The position numbers and the translations under genes are program-made. From a virus, in IMG/VR virus record IMGVR_UViG_3300032284_001133, positions 1 through 64,000 of that record: a stretch of 64,000 nucleotides of DNA, one strand, 5' to 3'. Below the pieces are notes generated by a model. The model did no database searches. It saw only the letters and a list, made by a program, of their open reading frames with translations, and had not been told where the DNA came from. Shown piece by piece: positions 11,901-22,300 of this stretch (within the stretch, counting starts at the first letter, position 1; the number at the start of each line of letters is the position of its first letter).

Positions 11901-14900
11901 ATCAGAACCTGTAAATGTTGTTGATTTAGAATCAAACGTTGTTGGATTTGCTGTCAATTGCGATGCAGGGTCATTAGTATATTTGGATCCCGATAAGACT
12001 GTTGAATATTTGTCAAAGGTTGCTTGTTTTAACGAACCAATAGATGATACTGTTAGTACATCACCTGAAGGAGTTACACCAATATCGGTTCCGAATGCTA
12101 CACCTAAATTGCTATAAGGACTTGTTATTACTTGATTAAACTCGTAAAGATTAGTTGAAGTATTCAACTCCATTACAATAACTTTACCTTTTTTATCTGA
12201 GCCTTCAGAAGAATTCGGTGCTGTAATAAACAAATAAGTTCCATCATCTGTCATTTGTAATTTATTTGCAAATCCATCACCTGGTAATATTCTATCGTAT
12301 GCTGATAAACCTTGAGTCGTAATTGCTGATCGTGTTCCGTTATTATAAACGTAAACAGTTCCAGTGCTTTGAGAACCTACACCGGGAGCCGCTACCGCAA
12401 TTATAGATCCATCCTTGCTAGCCGCAATTGAATATCCAAATTGTATACCAGAAACTGGACTAGTTATTGTAGTAGGTGTTCCTAATGTAATAGAACCACT
12501 TGCTATATTGTAACTGTAAACATGCACAGTATCAGCACCGGGACTTGAGATAACGATTGTATTATCTGTTTGAGCAATATCATACCCAAAATGTGCATAA
12601 TTAGATGGGCTAGGATTAGCTAACGTTAAATTGCTAGTAATATATGTTGTAGTAAAATTTATGCCTAAAAATTTAACATATCCCGATTCTGGAGTGGTCT
12701 GAAGTGACACATTTTTATTATGTGCATACGGAGCACCTGCTATAATAAAATTGTTTTCTCCATCAACAATTAATTTTTGACCTAGCCCGGTCGGAGTGGT
12801 ACTTGTATAAGAAGTACCGTCAATATCGTTTAATGTTGCTTGAGTTATATTGACTAATGTATTCCCATATCCGTCTTTTCTATAAACGTAGATTATTCCA
12901 TATCCAGAGAAATAATTATAATAAGTCGGAGATGCGATAGCCCATTTCTTACCATCTCGCGACCCTGCTATTCTGTAACCATATTGTTCATTTTGTCTAA
13001 TAGGTGATTGATATGCAGGACTCGATATACTGCTAGTATCATAGGCATTAACTTTTTCAAACACACCCCAGCGGTTATTGCCGTCATTATCTACCCAAAT
13101 TTTTTCTCCTTCTTTTAAATCATTTAAGAATTCAAAATTATTTAGATCATCAAACGATGATAAACGAACACTGGCAAACTTAAACAATAAACCAATACCC
13201 GGAGTTAGTGTTGGGCTTATTAAAGTTAAAGTTGATGCTACTATAAATTGGTTTAACTCAGGAATTTCTGTAATCTGATAGACACCATCGATGTTAGAAT
13301 CTAATTGGCTTATAGAAATTAAATCGCCTACGTTTAATTTATGAGGTAAGTTAGTTGTTAATAAAATACTACTTCCAGGGAAATTAATTTTTGCCCCAAC
13401 AATGTTAGTAGGAATCTTAGAATATCGTAATACATCCCAATCTCCATCGTCTCTAATACCTAACCAAATTGTATCACCGTCATTTAAATTTCTGTTGTTA
13501 GCAATGTCTAATAAACTGTATTTGTTAAATGCAGTTGATGTTACATCATCTATACGGGGATATCCTGCCATAGGCAACATAGTTGTGAAATCTAAATTAC
13601 TAGCCTGTGTAGTAGAGAAAGGTTCGCTGGTATAATTGTTAGGTTTAACAATTACATCAGATGGAGTTTTATAGATTATTTGACTATTTGATGTTACACC
13701 TGCAACATCAACAAATTCTATAATTTGAGGATTTTCTTTGAATTGTAATTCGTCTAGGCTAATCTCGATATCTTCTTTGGTGTTGAGAGAACCATATTCA
13801 CCAATTCTGAATGCCCATTCTTCATTGTAATTAATTTCGCCGTGTAGTACCGCTTCGCTTGCCTTACTTAATTTATCAAAAACATTTTGAGTACCTTTTT
13901 CTCTAATAAACCCTTGATAAAATTTGTATTGACTGATAGGGTCAATAAAAATATTACTCATGTAAGTTCTAGGTTGATAAGCAGTTAGATGCTGTGCCAT
14001 CTTTTGTTGACCGGCATCAAAATTATCTATATTAAGATTGTAAAAATCTCTAAATTGGTTGATCTTATAATCAAAGTTAGGTAATAATTGTGGTGTTGGT
14101 TTTGATGATAATATTTGCCAGCTAGTAAAATCAAAAGTACTTGCCCCATCGATTCGTTTATTTGCTGTGTAGTAATTTCCTACATAACGAACTACATCAC
14201 CTATACCATAATCAGTATATTCTACCCAATCGTTAACTATAGCTTCATCATATATAAATCCAGGACTTGTTAACCCGCCGTCCCAACCTCCTGTAATAAA
14301 TCCTATTAATTTTATTCTTGCTTGTCTATACCCCGATTCTACGTCATAGATAATATCACCGAATATAGATTTGTTGTTCAACACAATAACATGCTCTTGT
14401 TGAACAAAATTTAATCTAACAAAATATATACCTTCGTTAGTGTTGAGTGTACTAATAGAAAATTGTCCACTTGTTCTGTTTGTATTAACATATTCAAGAG
14501 GAAGAGGATTGCCGTCGGCCTTTAAAACACTATACTCTGTAAAAGGATTAATTAAACTGTCAACTACGGCAGTAGAATTATTAAATTTTAGACTACTAGA
14601 AAAAGGACTTAGTGTTATTATGCTTCCGCTAGTCCAATTTTGAGTCGTCCAAAATAATAATTCTTTTGCTGTAAAGTTCCAGTCAATTACTTCTTCAAAG
14701 TCACTGTTATATTGATCTAATACTAATCCCTGTTGTAATAACCACTGTCCATAGCCCATTACAGCATAGTAAAGGTCTTGTAGATTAGTATATTCTGTTC
14801 CGTATGGTATTTGAGTCACCGTATCAGAATATCTAACTGCCTTCAATACCGATACTCCGCCTATTCTTGGTAAGGAAGGAATTTGAGTAAAATACAAAGG

Positions 14901-17900
14901 ATTAAAAGTTGTGCCAGATTCGTGGCTAACCTTCACACGATACCAAAGGTTATTATAACTTACAACCTGTCCGGCTTGATAAAAATTTGTGTGGGTAGGG
15001 TTGACCGCAGTCGGTCCTATTGCAACATCAACAGGTGTTGAGCTTGCTGTCCAAATAACATAAGGTTCTGATTTTCCGCCTACGACAAATGCAGGATCTG
15101 TAGATCCTGACACAGGATAATAACAATTAAAATAAGGATGTAATTTATCGTATCCTCTTAAAACAAATCCACTGTCTGTCCTTTCTACTATTATCCCCGA
15201 TACCCCAATAGATTCTACAGGATTACTTTGATTTAAGAAGACATTGTAATCTTCGTTAGGTAATGCAACTCCAGGATTTTTAGTTGCAGGATTAACAGAA
15301 TCAATAATGATGTCTATTTTATCTTTATTAACAAATCCACCAACTTTGTACATTAAATTTAATGAAGTATTTGATAGATCTGTTTTTAATTCTTGCACAT
15401 ACGAACTACTACGTTGACGATTAATTTCAACAAGAATAGGACTATAACCTGCAGATTGAACCAATGTTCCACTAGAAATATCGCTGTAGATTTCTAAATT
15501 AGTCAAATCAATAAAAGTTTTATTATATATAATTTGACCTGCACTATTAATAGACATTCTACTAGTGTCAAACATCAATGAGCAATATTTTGCAGGGCGG
15601 GCCAATGCCATCATAATTTGAACAGCGAAAGGCCATAAACTTGATCTTCTCCATGCTGTCTCTACAGGACCAATATCTCCAAAATTCCAAGATACATTAA
15701 CTTGGTTTGGATCTAGTCCGCTTGCTATACCTGAAGATACAGGATCTAATAACATTCCACTATTATCAACAGGAATAACAGAAGTTAAACCAGGTCGAGC
15801 ATATAAAGAATTAACTGAAATTCCAGACGGGTCTCTGATTGTTCCTGTTTCTAGATCTTGCCACAGTAATAAATTTCCAGCTGTATAAGGAGCCGGACCG
15901 TATACCTGTGTCCACCACATAGGCATTGTTGGAAAGCCTAACATTTCCCAAGGACAAGTATGAGGTCTATCAGTGTCATAAAAGAATTTAAAAATTCCTC
16001 TCCAGCCGCCTGGAAGAGGTAATAAATTTAAATTATCTTTAGCTGTTGAATAATTAAAAGTTTTTGGATCGTCTGTTGCGGTGGTATTATTTTCATAATC
16101 TAACCCATAAAATCCAGCCCAGTTTAAAAATTCTGGTTTTAAAATATCTGATATTTGACCGTAAGAATAATCATTAGGTCTAAATGCACCCGGCATTATT
16201 TCATTAATATCAAGTAATTCTGTATTATAAAACGTTTTTATGTTGTTATAAATCCTACATTCAAATTCAAGAATTATATCGTCTCGATAATCTCCGTAGG
16301 CAACCATAATACTTCCATCGTGCCCTTCTATTACCCAGGTAGGAGTTGAATATGTATCATCAAGATATATACTTGGTACTGATGCGGGATATAATCCTAA
16401 TTTAGTAGGAGTAAAAGGAACAAAACATCCAGTGGTTGATGTATAATCTCTTATAGAAATTATATCTCCTTTAGACAAAGGTCTAATTATATCAACTGCT
16501 GGATCGATAGTATCAAATGTATAATCAACACCGTTTATTAATTGTAATATTGCACCAGTATCAATGCTAGTATAGTAAACCAGCACCGATCGTAAAGATA
16601 ATGTCGATGTTGAAAATACATTGTTTAATGAGTATTTTGTATTTCTAGAATCAGTTACAGTCCATGAATTAGAAGTATAATCTTTTCCATAAGCTAACAT
16701 ATCAGAATTTATGTAAGGGAAATTTATATCTTTGTTTACATTCATGTTATGTAAAACAATATCTAAAGCAGTCATAGGATCATAACTACCACTGACTTCT
16801 TTTATTCGTTTTAAGAAACTTAATTTAAACTGTGAATATTGAATTGCAGACTTTCTTAAAGCAGAAATAACACTATTTTCTTTATCGCTAATAAAATATC
16901 CTGCAAATGCCGCAGGTGTTTTATTGCTAATTAATCGAGTGCCGTATTGATTAAAATCACCGATGTCTCTAATATTATTATTTCCAAAAAACGTTCCTGT
17001 AAAATTGGGGTGTGCATTTGCCATGGTTTCAGCATGGTCAGATAATTCTGCTAATGTAAATTGAGATATAGGTCCATTAAAAGGATTATTAGAATAGTTA
17101 ACGGCTACTTCATAATAACCATTGTTGTTTGGTAAGGCATTTGTATATAATTTAAATAATAATCTGTCATTTGTAGATAATTGATTAACAAATGTTACAA
17201 AATATCTATTTTTATCAGCAAATAAATTATAATCAGTAGATTCAAATAAACGAACATCGTTTAAGAAAACACCAACTGAAATATTTTGATAACCGGGATT
17301 ATCAACAGCGATAATTTCTACGCTACTTGTTGCAGTTGTAATAACCCGACTTTGAATAATAGGAATAGCATACGTTTTTCCTTCAGTCCAAACGTTTTCG
17401 TATTTTGATCCGTTAATATTATTAACTTTTAAAAATCCTTGTTTAATTGGAACAGTAGTTGTTCCGTTTGCCTCGGTTATCAAAATAATGTCTGTCATAA
17501 AATAATTATTGAACAGATAATAACCTTGGTCTGCAATAGTTTTGTATAACAAAGGAAATCCCAATACAGAATCATTGGCTCCATTTCCTACAGCATAGTT
17601 AAACAAATATGTACCATTAAATGTATTATTAGTATATGAGGTATAATTGCTGTAGCTTACTCCTTGTTCATCAAATACATCAAACTTAGGAAATTGATTT
17701 AAAGAGGTCTTTTCTTGTGCCTCTGTCCATACTGTTCCGTCAAACCACCATATAGATCCTTGATGTGTATTGCCTGTCAATACTGATACATTATCTCCTG
17801 CATTAGGAATAGAATCGTCAGCAGGATCTAGACTTATAACAAAATTTCCATTTAGTTTTACAAAATTAACTATAAAAGTTATACCATAAACTAATGGATC

Positions 17901-19304
17901 CTTATCGGCCAAGAAAATAATTCTATCACCTTGACCTAGTAATACTCCGTCAACATAATATCCGATTTGTCCCTCAACGGCATTAAACGCATCTACTGTA
18001 GTAGTATCTATATGTTGAATGTTAGGTTTTGCTTGACTACCAAAATTATAAAGTTGTATATCTGGTTTAAATTCGACGATAGGCCTTGTTGCTCTTGCTG
18101 TTTGATCATAGCTAGGTGACGTACCGTTATATAATGCCGATTGAGCAATAACATCTTTATGAAACCATCTGTTATATCGAGACCAAGGATTTAGATCTCG
18201 AGATGATCTATTGATAGTTATATATTCCGGTAGTAGCGGTAAGCTGTTGTAATTATCAAACGGATAATCATCAAAATTAGTACCATCATAATTTTCATTA
18301 TATGTAGACGCATAGGATTCTGGAGTCTGTAATGAATCTACAGAAATTAATCGTATAGCGGTACCTACACCTTCTACAATAAAATCTGTTCCTTGGTAAC
18401 TCTCAGGGGTTACACTTCCTGCAAAATTAACTTTAAGTCCATTGGTAAACACAATACCGTTTCCAGATGTGTATGTTTTTTTTCCTAAAATTTCTTTTGT
18501 AATATCAATTACTGAATTTTCTATTATAGATTTAACAATAATTTGTCCGCCTACTAACTCATCATCCTCAGCTACATAATATAAAGTAGCAGGTGTATTA
18601 TCGTCGACTGTAAGTGTTATTGTTCCATTTGACGTACCATTGTTAGTAATAGTAGTTTGAAATGCCTGACTTGCGCCTGCAATTCGTCTTACCTTAATCC
18701 ATACTTTATGTTTTGAATTTACATCAAAATTATAGGTAATTCCTTTGTACAATGTTAATGTAACGTCGGGTGTAAGTCCGTCGGGTGTTATAATAAAGTT
18801 TTCACCGTTTTGTGCATCAGTAATTGTATAGGTACTAACTGTACTTTTTTGTAAACCTTCTACAGTAACCGAATCGGGCCCAACTGGTAACCAATAGTAT
18901 TGGTCAAAATTAATAAACTTATCCCAATCGATATGAGGATCGTAAGAATAGTATTCAGGTTTAAAGAGGTTAGCAAGATTATCAGTTTTTCCGCCTTCAA
19001 AAGAAATTTGATTTATTAAATCATCATACCCAAAAGATTTTTTAATGTTATCAAAAGAATCCTTTACAACTACCGCAGGCTCTAATTGATAATTTTTTCT
19101 TAGAGGCAAAGATTCGGGTATATAGTAATCTGTTAAAGGATTATAAGTTTTTGTATTAGTTGTACCTGCCCATGCATTTACACGACTAAGTTGAGGTGTC
19201 TGAATTAACTGATCAAGAGTGGCAGATAAAAATTTAGAGTTTTTATCCGTTCTGAAGATAGAAGGAAGTAAATTTACTGATTTTTTGCTGTTAGAATCTG
19301 ACAT
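5973..19304 (-). CDS. Giant 4443-aa virion protein with FG-GAP beta-propeller, in gene 7/8 position
   Basis: A single 13.3-kb frame starting at an ATG with AAGGAT upstream, 12 bases after gp6. It stands where T4 has baseplate wedge genes 7 and 8. Residues about 1-130 look like an anchoring module (LPSIFRTDKNSKFLSATLDQ). Residues about 2095-2535 hold seven repeats of the form FGYxIAxSxDGxxxxVxAPG followed by a G-x-VYVY strand, the pattern of FG-GAP (integrin-alpha type) beta-propeller blades. Two regions (about 2935-2990 and 3295-3355) carry paired GxGYxxxPxVxV motifs. The last 1000 residues are a chain of beta-sandwich-like units with DYxI and VxVNG cores. No signal peptide, protease or hydrolase motif is apparent. 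A baseplate or adhesion role is inferred from position; the propeller could bind a surface ligand. Confidence 0.8.
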   Translation of the reverse strand: MSDSNSKKSVNLLPSIFRTDKNSKFLSATLDQLIQTPQLSRVNAWAGTTNTKTYNPLTDYYIPESLPLRKNYQLEPAVVVKDSFDNIKKSFGYDDLINQISFEGGKTDNLANLFKPEYYSYDPHIDWDKFINFDQYYWLPVGPDSVTVEGLQKSTVSTYTITDAQNGENFIITPDGLTPDVTLTLYKGITYNFDVNSKHKVWIKVRRIAGASQAFQTTITNNGTSNGTITLTVDDNTPATLYYVAEDDELVGGQIIVKSIIENSVIDITKEILGKKTYTSGNGIVFTNGLKVNFAGSVTPESYQGTDFIVEGVGTAIRLISVDSLQTPESYASTYNENYDGTNFDDYPFDNYNSLPLLPEYITINRSSRDLNPWSRYNRWFHKDVIAQSALYNGTSPSYDQTARATRPIVEFKPDIQLYNFGSQAKPNIQHIDTTTVDAFNAVEGQIGYYVDGVLLGQGDRIIFLADKDPLVYGITFIVNFVKLNGNFVISLDPADDSIPNAGDNVSVLTGNTHQGSIWWFDGTVWTEAQEKTSLNQFPKFDVFDEQGVSYSNYTSYTNNTFNGTYLFNYAVGNGANDSVLGFPLLYKTIADQGYYLFNNYFMTDIILITEANGTTTVPIKQGFLKVNNINGSKYENVWTEGKTYAIPIIQSRVITTATSSVEIIAVDNPGYQNISVGVFLNDVRLFESTDYNLFADKNRYFVTFVNQLSTNDRLLFKLYTNALPNNNGYYEVAVNYSNNPFNGPISQFTLAELSDHAETMANAHPNFTGTFFGNNNIRDIGDFNQYGTRLISNKTPAAFAGYFISDKENSVISALRKSAIQYSQFKLSFLKRIKEVSGSYDPMTALDIVLHNMNVNKDINFPYINSDMLAYGKDYTSNSWTVTDSRNTKYSLNNVFSTSTLSLRSVLVYYTSIDTGAILQLINGVDYTFDTIDPAVDIIRPLSKGDIISIRDYTSTTGCFVPFTPTKLGLYPASVPSIYLDDTYSTPTWVIEGHDGSIMVAYGDYRDDIILEFECRIYNNIKTFYNTELLDINEIMPGAFRPNDYSYGQISDILKPEFLNWAGFYGLDYENNTTATDDPKTFNYSTAKDNLNLLPLPGGWRGIFKFFYDTDRPHTCPWEMLGFPTMPMWWTQVYGPAPYTAGNLLLWQDLETGTIRDPSGISVNSLYARPGLTSVIPVDNSGMLLDPVSSGIASGLDPNQVNVSWNFGDIGPVETAWRRSSLWPFAVQIMMALARPAKYCSLMFDTSRMSINSAGQIIYNKTFIDLTNLEIYSDISSGTLVQSAGYSPILVEINRQRSSSYVQELKTDLSNTSLNLMYKVGGFVNKDKIDIIIDSVNPATKNPGVALPNEDYNVFLNQSNPVESIGVSGIIVERTDSGFVLRGYDKLHPYFNCYYPVSGSTDPAFVVGGKSEPYVIWTASSTPVDVAIGPTAVNPTHTNFYQAGQVVSYNNLWYRVKVSHESGTTFNPLYFTQIPSLPRIGGVSVLKAVRYSDTVTQIPYGTEYTNLQDLYYAVMGYGQWLLQQGLVLDQYNSDFEEVIDWNFTAKELLFWTTQNWTSGSIITLSPFSSSLKFNNSTAVVDSLINPFTEYSVLKADGNPLPLEYVNTNRTSGQFSISTLNTNEGIYFVRLNFVQQEHVIVLNNKSIFGDIIYDVESGYRQARIKLIGFITGGWDGGLTSPGFIYDEAIVNDWVEYTDYGIGDVVRYVGNYYTANKRIDGASTFDFTSWQILSSKPTPQLLPNFDYKINQFRDFYNLNIDNFDAGQQKMAQHLTAYQPRTYMSNIFIDPISQYKFYQGFIREKGTQNVFDKLSKASEAVLHGEINYNEEWAFRIGEYGSLNTKEDIEISLDELQFKENPQIIEFVDVAGVTSNSQIIYKTPSDVIVKPNNYTSEPFSTTQASNLDFTTMLPMAGYPRIDDVTSTAFNKYSLLDIANNRNLNDGDTIWLGIRDDGDWDVLRYSKIPTNIVGAKINFPGSSILLTTNLPHKLNVGDLISISQLDSNIDGVYQITEIPELNQFIVASTLTLISPTLTPGIGLLFKFASVRLSSFDDLNNFEFLNDLKEGEKIWVDNDGNNRWGVFEKVNAYDTSSISSPAYQSPIRQNEQYGYRIAGSRDGKKWAIASPTYYNYFSGYGIIYVYRKDGYGNTLVNITQATLNDIDGTSYTSTTPTGLGQKLIVDGENNFIIAGAPYAHNKNVSLQTTPESGYVKFLGINFTTTYITSNLTLANPSPSNYAHFGYDIAQTDNTIVISSPGADTVHVYSYNIASGSITLGTPTTITSPVSGIQFGYSIAASKDGSIIAVAAPGVGSQSTGTVYVYNNGTRSAITTQGLSAYDRILPGDGFANKLQMTDDGTYLFITAPNSSEGSDKKGKVIVMELNTSTNLYEFNQVITSPYSNLGVAFGTDIGVTPSGDVLTVSSIGSLKQATFDKYSTVLSGSKYTNDPASQLTANPTTFDSKSTTFTGSDKSSGSAFVFNRYSDMFVFGQEIFDTTVGTTDLFGESIFATDSVIMVGAPGLQSTKSQTGSVYIFDKNVNYTNSWNLLREEVDLVDLSAVQKIYTIDDYNSQVQDYLDVVDPVKGRIPGIANQELKYKMINDPAIYSIGNAGTNNNTSANWIDDHVGELWWDLSTVKFVWYEQGELEFRRNNWGGIFPGCTIDVYEWVRSTYLPSQWSALADTTDGLIAGISGQPKYPDNSVISVKQIFSSTTQGFTNVYYYWVKNKVVIPNNTTRRMSAFDVANTIANPRSVGLKYISFLANNAVMLANSKPSLNENNIHLAIEMDTINNNIPIHTEWLLLQENNINSLPSDALVQKILDSALGHDSQGNPVPDPTLPNRLKYGVQIRPRQSVFVDRLGAIRTLVEYSNSVLEKNLIVDNYDISPLDSKEPIPNIDMGTYDVLVEDLVERDALSPRYTKQAVLTCRIQYGKIIDISIIDPGFGYKVAPTVTVTGSGINGEIRTTINTAGSVIGVSIIDPGKNYTFAPTLTVRPFTVIVNVDSSVNNKWSKYEWNYSNLTWGIPVHVQSYDTTNYWSYIDWVSPTFNPNQEFLLTIDAPYELAVLTNVPAGNYIKINNNGNGRSIVLKKLSTTAQPGTYNREYDLVYEQNGTIKLLDSLWNFTSSTRGFDGTDTAWDQTEFDSTPDVESQIIFNTLNNNVFVRDLQIHLNKLFFKLVRYALTEQKFLDWAFKTSFIGVTNNAGELNQPATYKLDDTSYYESFIEEAKPYRTKVRTFTDAYTSTEVSLSMTTDFDLPSYYDTALKQFTPVTFGSPLLNQQPYKSWFENYTYYVKSIDVFDGGSGYQYPPQVVVQATNGDVVTTTATAVAYIALGKVSQIVVTNPGAGYTSNPKIILEGGGPTTLTSAKVGAKLANDQIRSTLTKIKFDRVAGYNEITTPTAVDEFTGDGYTHIFPLTWYPEPNKRDFEVTVGGLLKLDSDYTINYSTGKFNGYTKQYATITLNTTPTFGSPVVVTYTKNVSLYRAVDRIQNYYSPTSGMPGNTATLLMSGLEYPGVTIDTLPFHSSLGWDTAPWGGSTWDDYVSEPGVYQATSPVIVAKFDHINTDNGLHSFNVANNLSIRNVQVGAIATLTNTTTVFTVTTSTSDTQYRGYWEIGFNLLTPTLTTNTNITFTNPNPEVYTLPYTPVVGTTITVYVSTGSIVNAVRIDDPNYGTDNTITNPNATMQSFTGTVGVNTISIGQIVGPNDIVIFRPWVSDGTTIPTDVDLDTLIYGGTINGTTISESDEYTDINLDGDGFISPWNSYGPEENLPGNILESVGISVFTRPQAFNPLIINKKYFTAGTQSTFALGTTPPNNDSVMVLWNDNPLYVNQDFTIDFSNNTLTTFNTLGSGLLSITTIGVSSGDILEYDVFNISNTTTNILTFASAFNDVESSYVTVNGVTTSSYQILSTTNGYDINRSSLKFNSNFNQEDVVQVWLFNSPYKAFSQVYDQVITTGTTGVSVFDLVQPPGKLGPFHSQVIVEYNGVKLLPPDTLYFVIENNQLTYPLNAHYNYQTGAIDASSLEVYINGLLANLGDQYELMQTDNTVRFNSVSVKNGDAIAIVNLIGHQYEIQNNQLVLTSAVDTSSSSNTIRIVTFTDGDTMGIRKERFAGNISGRYLLSRTVLNSNYLWVEVNGSNLTNNYDYKIDADGQTLILSDSFILKPTDNVVVMSISDITSQSILGYRMFKDSLGRTSYKRLSLQNTTQLAQPLTSTDTTITVVDASVLGHPNISRNQPGILLIFGERIEYYVKTGNVLSQIKRGTFATGVRSLYPAGTAVIDQSPQQNIPVLDYTQTERIITSVSTATFDLNNINFTTALNTASGNLIHGISTSSSALLDSQIQVFYQGKQLTRPEDPLTLHDPNIAYDSGEYNSDIIQPAGYYIDTNTHQLILSTATSIGSQIEVVRNVTALWIDHTVPMHDNSTEQVKFLLERPAALPDKYYYGQQ

Positions 19305-19316
19305 TCGCTACTATCC

Positions 19317-22300
19317 TTAAACGCTTGTTATTACTGTTGAAGTGGTCTTTAATTCAGTAGAAGTAATAGCACTAATTATTTGAATATTATCTACTGTGGC
19401 CGCATTAATAAAAATTTCATTAGATTGACATGCTATTTCATAAAGACTACCAAATGCTACATCTGCTGTAGGAACTATAACAAAATTTGTGATGTTCGGT
19501 GTTAATAAATTCATCACGTATGTTGATAATTCACTAAAATAAAAACTTTGACCAAAGTCCCAATTATCTAGAGAAAAGAATGTATTAATTGCAGTTATTA
19601 TAGAATTTTTAATTTCATTATCGCTTATGGTAACAGCAGAATTTTTTACAGCCTTAAATGTTGCTTGTAAATTTGATTCCGCGGCTGAACCAAAAAGTGG
19701 TTTGTAGGTTACTGGTTGATAAACTATTTCATCACTGATTGCTTTAATAGGTTCTAATACACTGGCATAATTTTCTTCTAGGCTTGAGCTAGTAGGAGTC
19801 ATAGGTTCTGCTCCGCTACCACCTGCTAACCATGCTCTATATGCTGTGTCATATGATGCATTTAAAATATAAACATCCATAATATTTGTTTTGCCCGGGT
19901 CTAACCTTCTATCATCACCACTATTGTGTTGATAATGAAATTTTAATCCTGTTCTTCCAGGTCTAGCATAATATAACGGCATTATGTTATAGGTATAGGT
20001 AATAGGATCATATTGCGTAACAACATCTGCATCTGTATCGTATAGATAATACAAGGTAGAAGTATTAGGAGATGCAATATATGTTTCATTAGGGTATGCT
20101 TCGATCGGAGTGATCGACGTATCAACTATTAAATAAGTTGATCCGTCTGAGTTTATTTGAAAATAAACAAAATTATCTAAGTATCCTGTCTGTGCTGAAA
20201 CATGTGTCGGATTCGTAATAATAGTAAATGCATCTGGATCTTGAATTTGACCTGTTACAAGATTAGAATAAAAAGATACTTTTACCTTTTTAGGTTCTAT
20301 ATAACCATCAGCTTCGACTACACTACTATCTATTTGCCAATTATAATCTTCACCTAAAGAAGCAGTTGAGTTAGGCGCATTATTAATGCCTAGTACAGAA
20401 ATATTATCCTTGATAACTGTATTAGTTACAAAATCATAGTTAACATTAGTAGGATCAAAGAAAAATGCAGTTTCTTGTTTGCTTTCAAATATATATTGAG
20501 TTGATCTATAATATACTTTATAATTAATTCCTGTCCATTGAAAACTAATGACCCAGCTTGCATCTAAATTTGAATTAGTTGTATCTTCTTGAAATAATAA
20601 ACTAAAAGGACTAACTAAATCTAAGTTTGTATCTGTAATAATGTACCAAGATCTAGTTGTAGACGAAAAACTTAAACCAAAATTTCTATTGGCTAAACAT
20701 AGGTTCACAATTGAAGTTTGTATACTCGGTATCAAAATGCTTCCGAATTCTGGAATTATTTCCGTAAAATAACACCCTGTTGGGACATTTCCCGTAACAA
20801 TAATTGGACCAGATCCGTTTGTTAATGCGCCTTTTCCGCCGTTCGCTCCGTCTCCTACAACATTAGTAATTTGTATCCATCTATAAGATACTGTTGTATC
20901 GTCTTGAGTAGTTGTTAAATTACCATTAGGTAAAAAATAATTACCTGCCGGAGGAAGTATCTTAACTAACGCACCTGTATAGGCGTATTGCAAGGTGTTA
21001 GATGAAAAATATCCTACCTGTACAGGTACAGTTTTTGATGGCTGACCAAGATAAGATGTTTTGTCAGCAAGATAACCTGTAGATTGGTTAGTACCCGATG
21101 TTACTTTAATCCAGACTGCTCCAGGATCACTAACGTCTGGTCTAGGCCAGTTGTCGTAATAAAATGCTTTGACAGAATTTGAATTAACTATGTCTGCTAG
21201 TTGATTAGTAACTACAGAATAAATGTCTGTATTACTAGTAAATGAAAATTCAAAATTTGATTGAGAATACTCTTTATAAAGCGCACCGTCTGTTGCAAAT
21301 ATATTTGTGCTGGAATATTTTCCTGACACATCAGATAAATCAAAAAATTTACTAATACCGCTACTGGTTCTATTAACGCTTTTAACTTTAAGAATATCAG
21401 TTCCTGCATTTAAAGGAGCAATATTATAGTCTTCGCCGGTGATCATTCTATTTTGAGTATAATATATCTGTGGCGCTTTCTTTTTAATATTATCAACACT
21501 TTCAGATGCTGTACTATTTGTAATAGTATATTGTAAAGATAAAGTTAACGACAATGTTTGACTTTGACCGCTCTTATTATAGTAAGGAATCTGTACTTGA
21601 ATTCCTCTCATTTGATCAGGGGTGATAGAATAAGTTAGGCCATTACTTTGTCTATAAAATAAGTTAAAGTTTCCTACAGGTAAATTACCAAATGCACCGT
21701 CAGCAAAATTTAAATCAATTTGATCGTTTGTTCTAGAAGTTACAGCATAGATATTTCTATTAGAATTGCTAATACTATTATAAATCACATTGTTACCTGT
21801 AACCGAATCTACCTTTGTCCATAAATTTGCATAATTGTTGTTTGAGTCCATTTGCCATAGCCAAACATCAGAATCATTAATATCAGGTGCATCTACTCCC
21901 ACAATTTCATTTGTTACAGGATTGCTAATCGAAAAACTAGTTACTCGTAAATCACCTTGTTTAAGTAAAACAAAAAATCCTGTGTTATTTGAACCTGCAC
22001 CTTTTCCATCATTTTGATAAATGTAAGAAAAATTACTTCCGGGTTGTGGAGTGTTTTCGTAGATATATGTTTGTCCAGAGAATGTAGATGGAACGATTTC
22101 AAAAGCTATTGTTGTTCCATCTATAGGTCTACTAAAAGAATAAACAGGAACATCAATGTTAGCCGAATTAATTTTATATTGTTCGCTAGGAACATTTGAA
22201 ATTGTACTTCTAGCATAAGGAGTACCAAATGTAAAATTGCCAGGCATTGCAGAATTTAATATGCTTATAAACTGCTGATACCAATTAGAATTTGTAGGAT

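Noticed and set aside
5973-19304. Giant frame as an assembly artefact or host contamination because of integrin-like repeats
   Set aside because: It is a continuous frame with the same codon use, overlapping phage genes on both ends, in the correct place of a baseplate operon.
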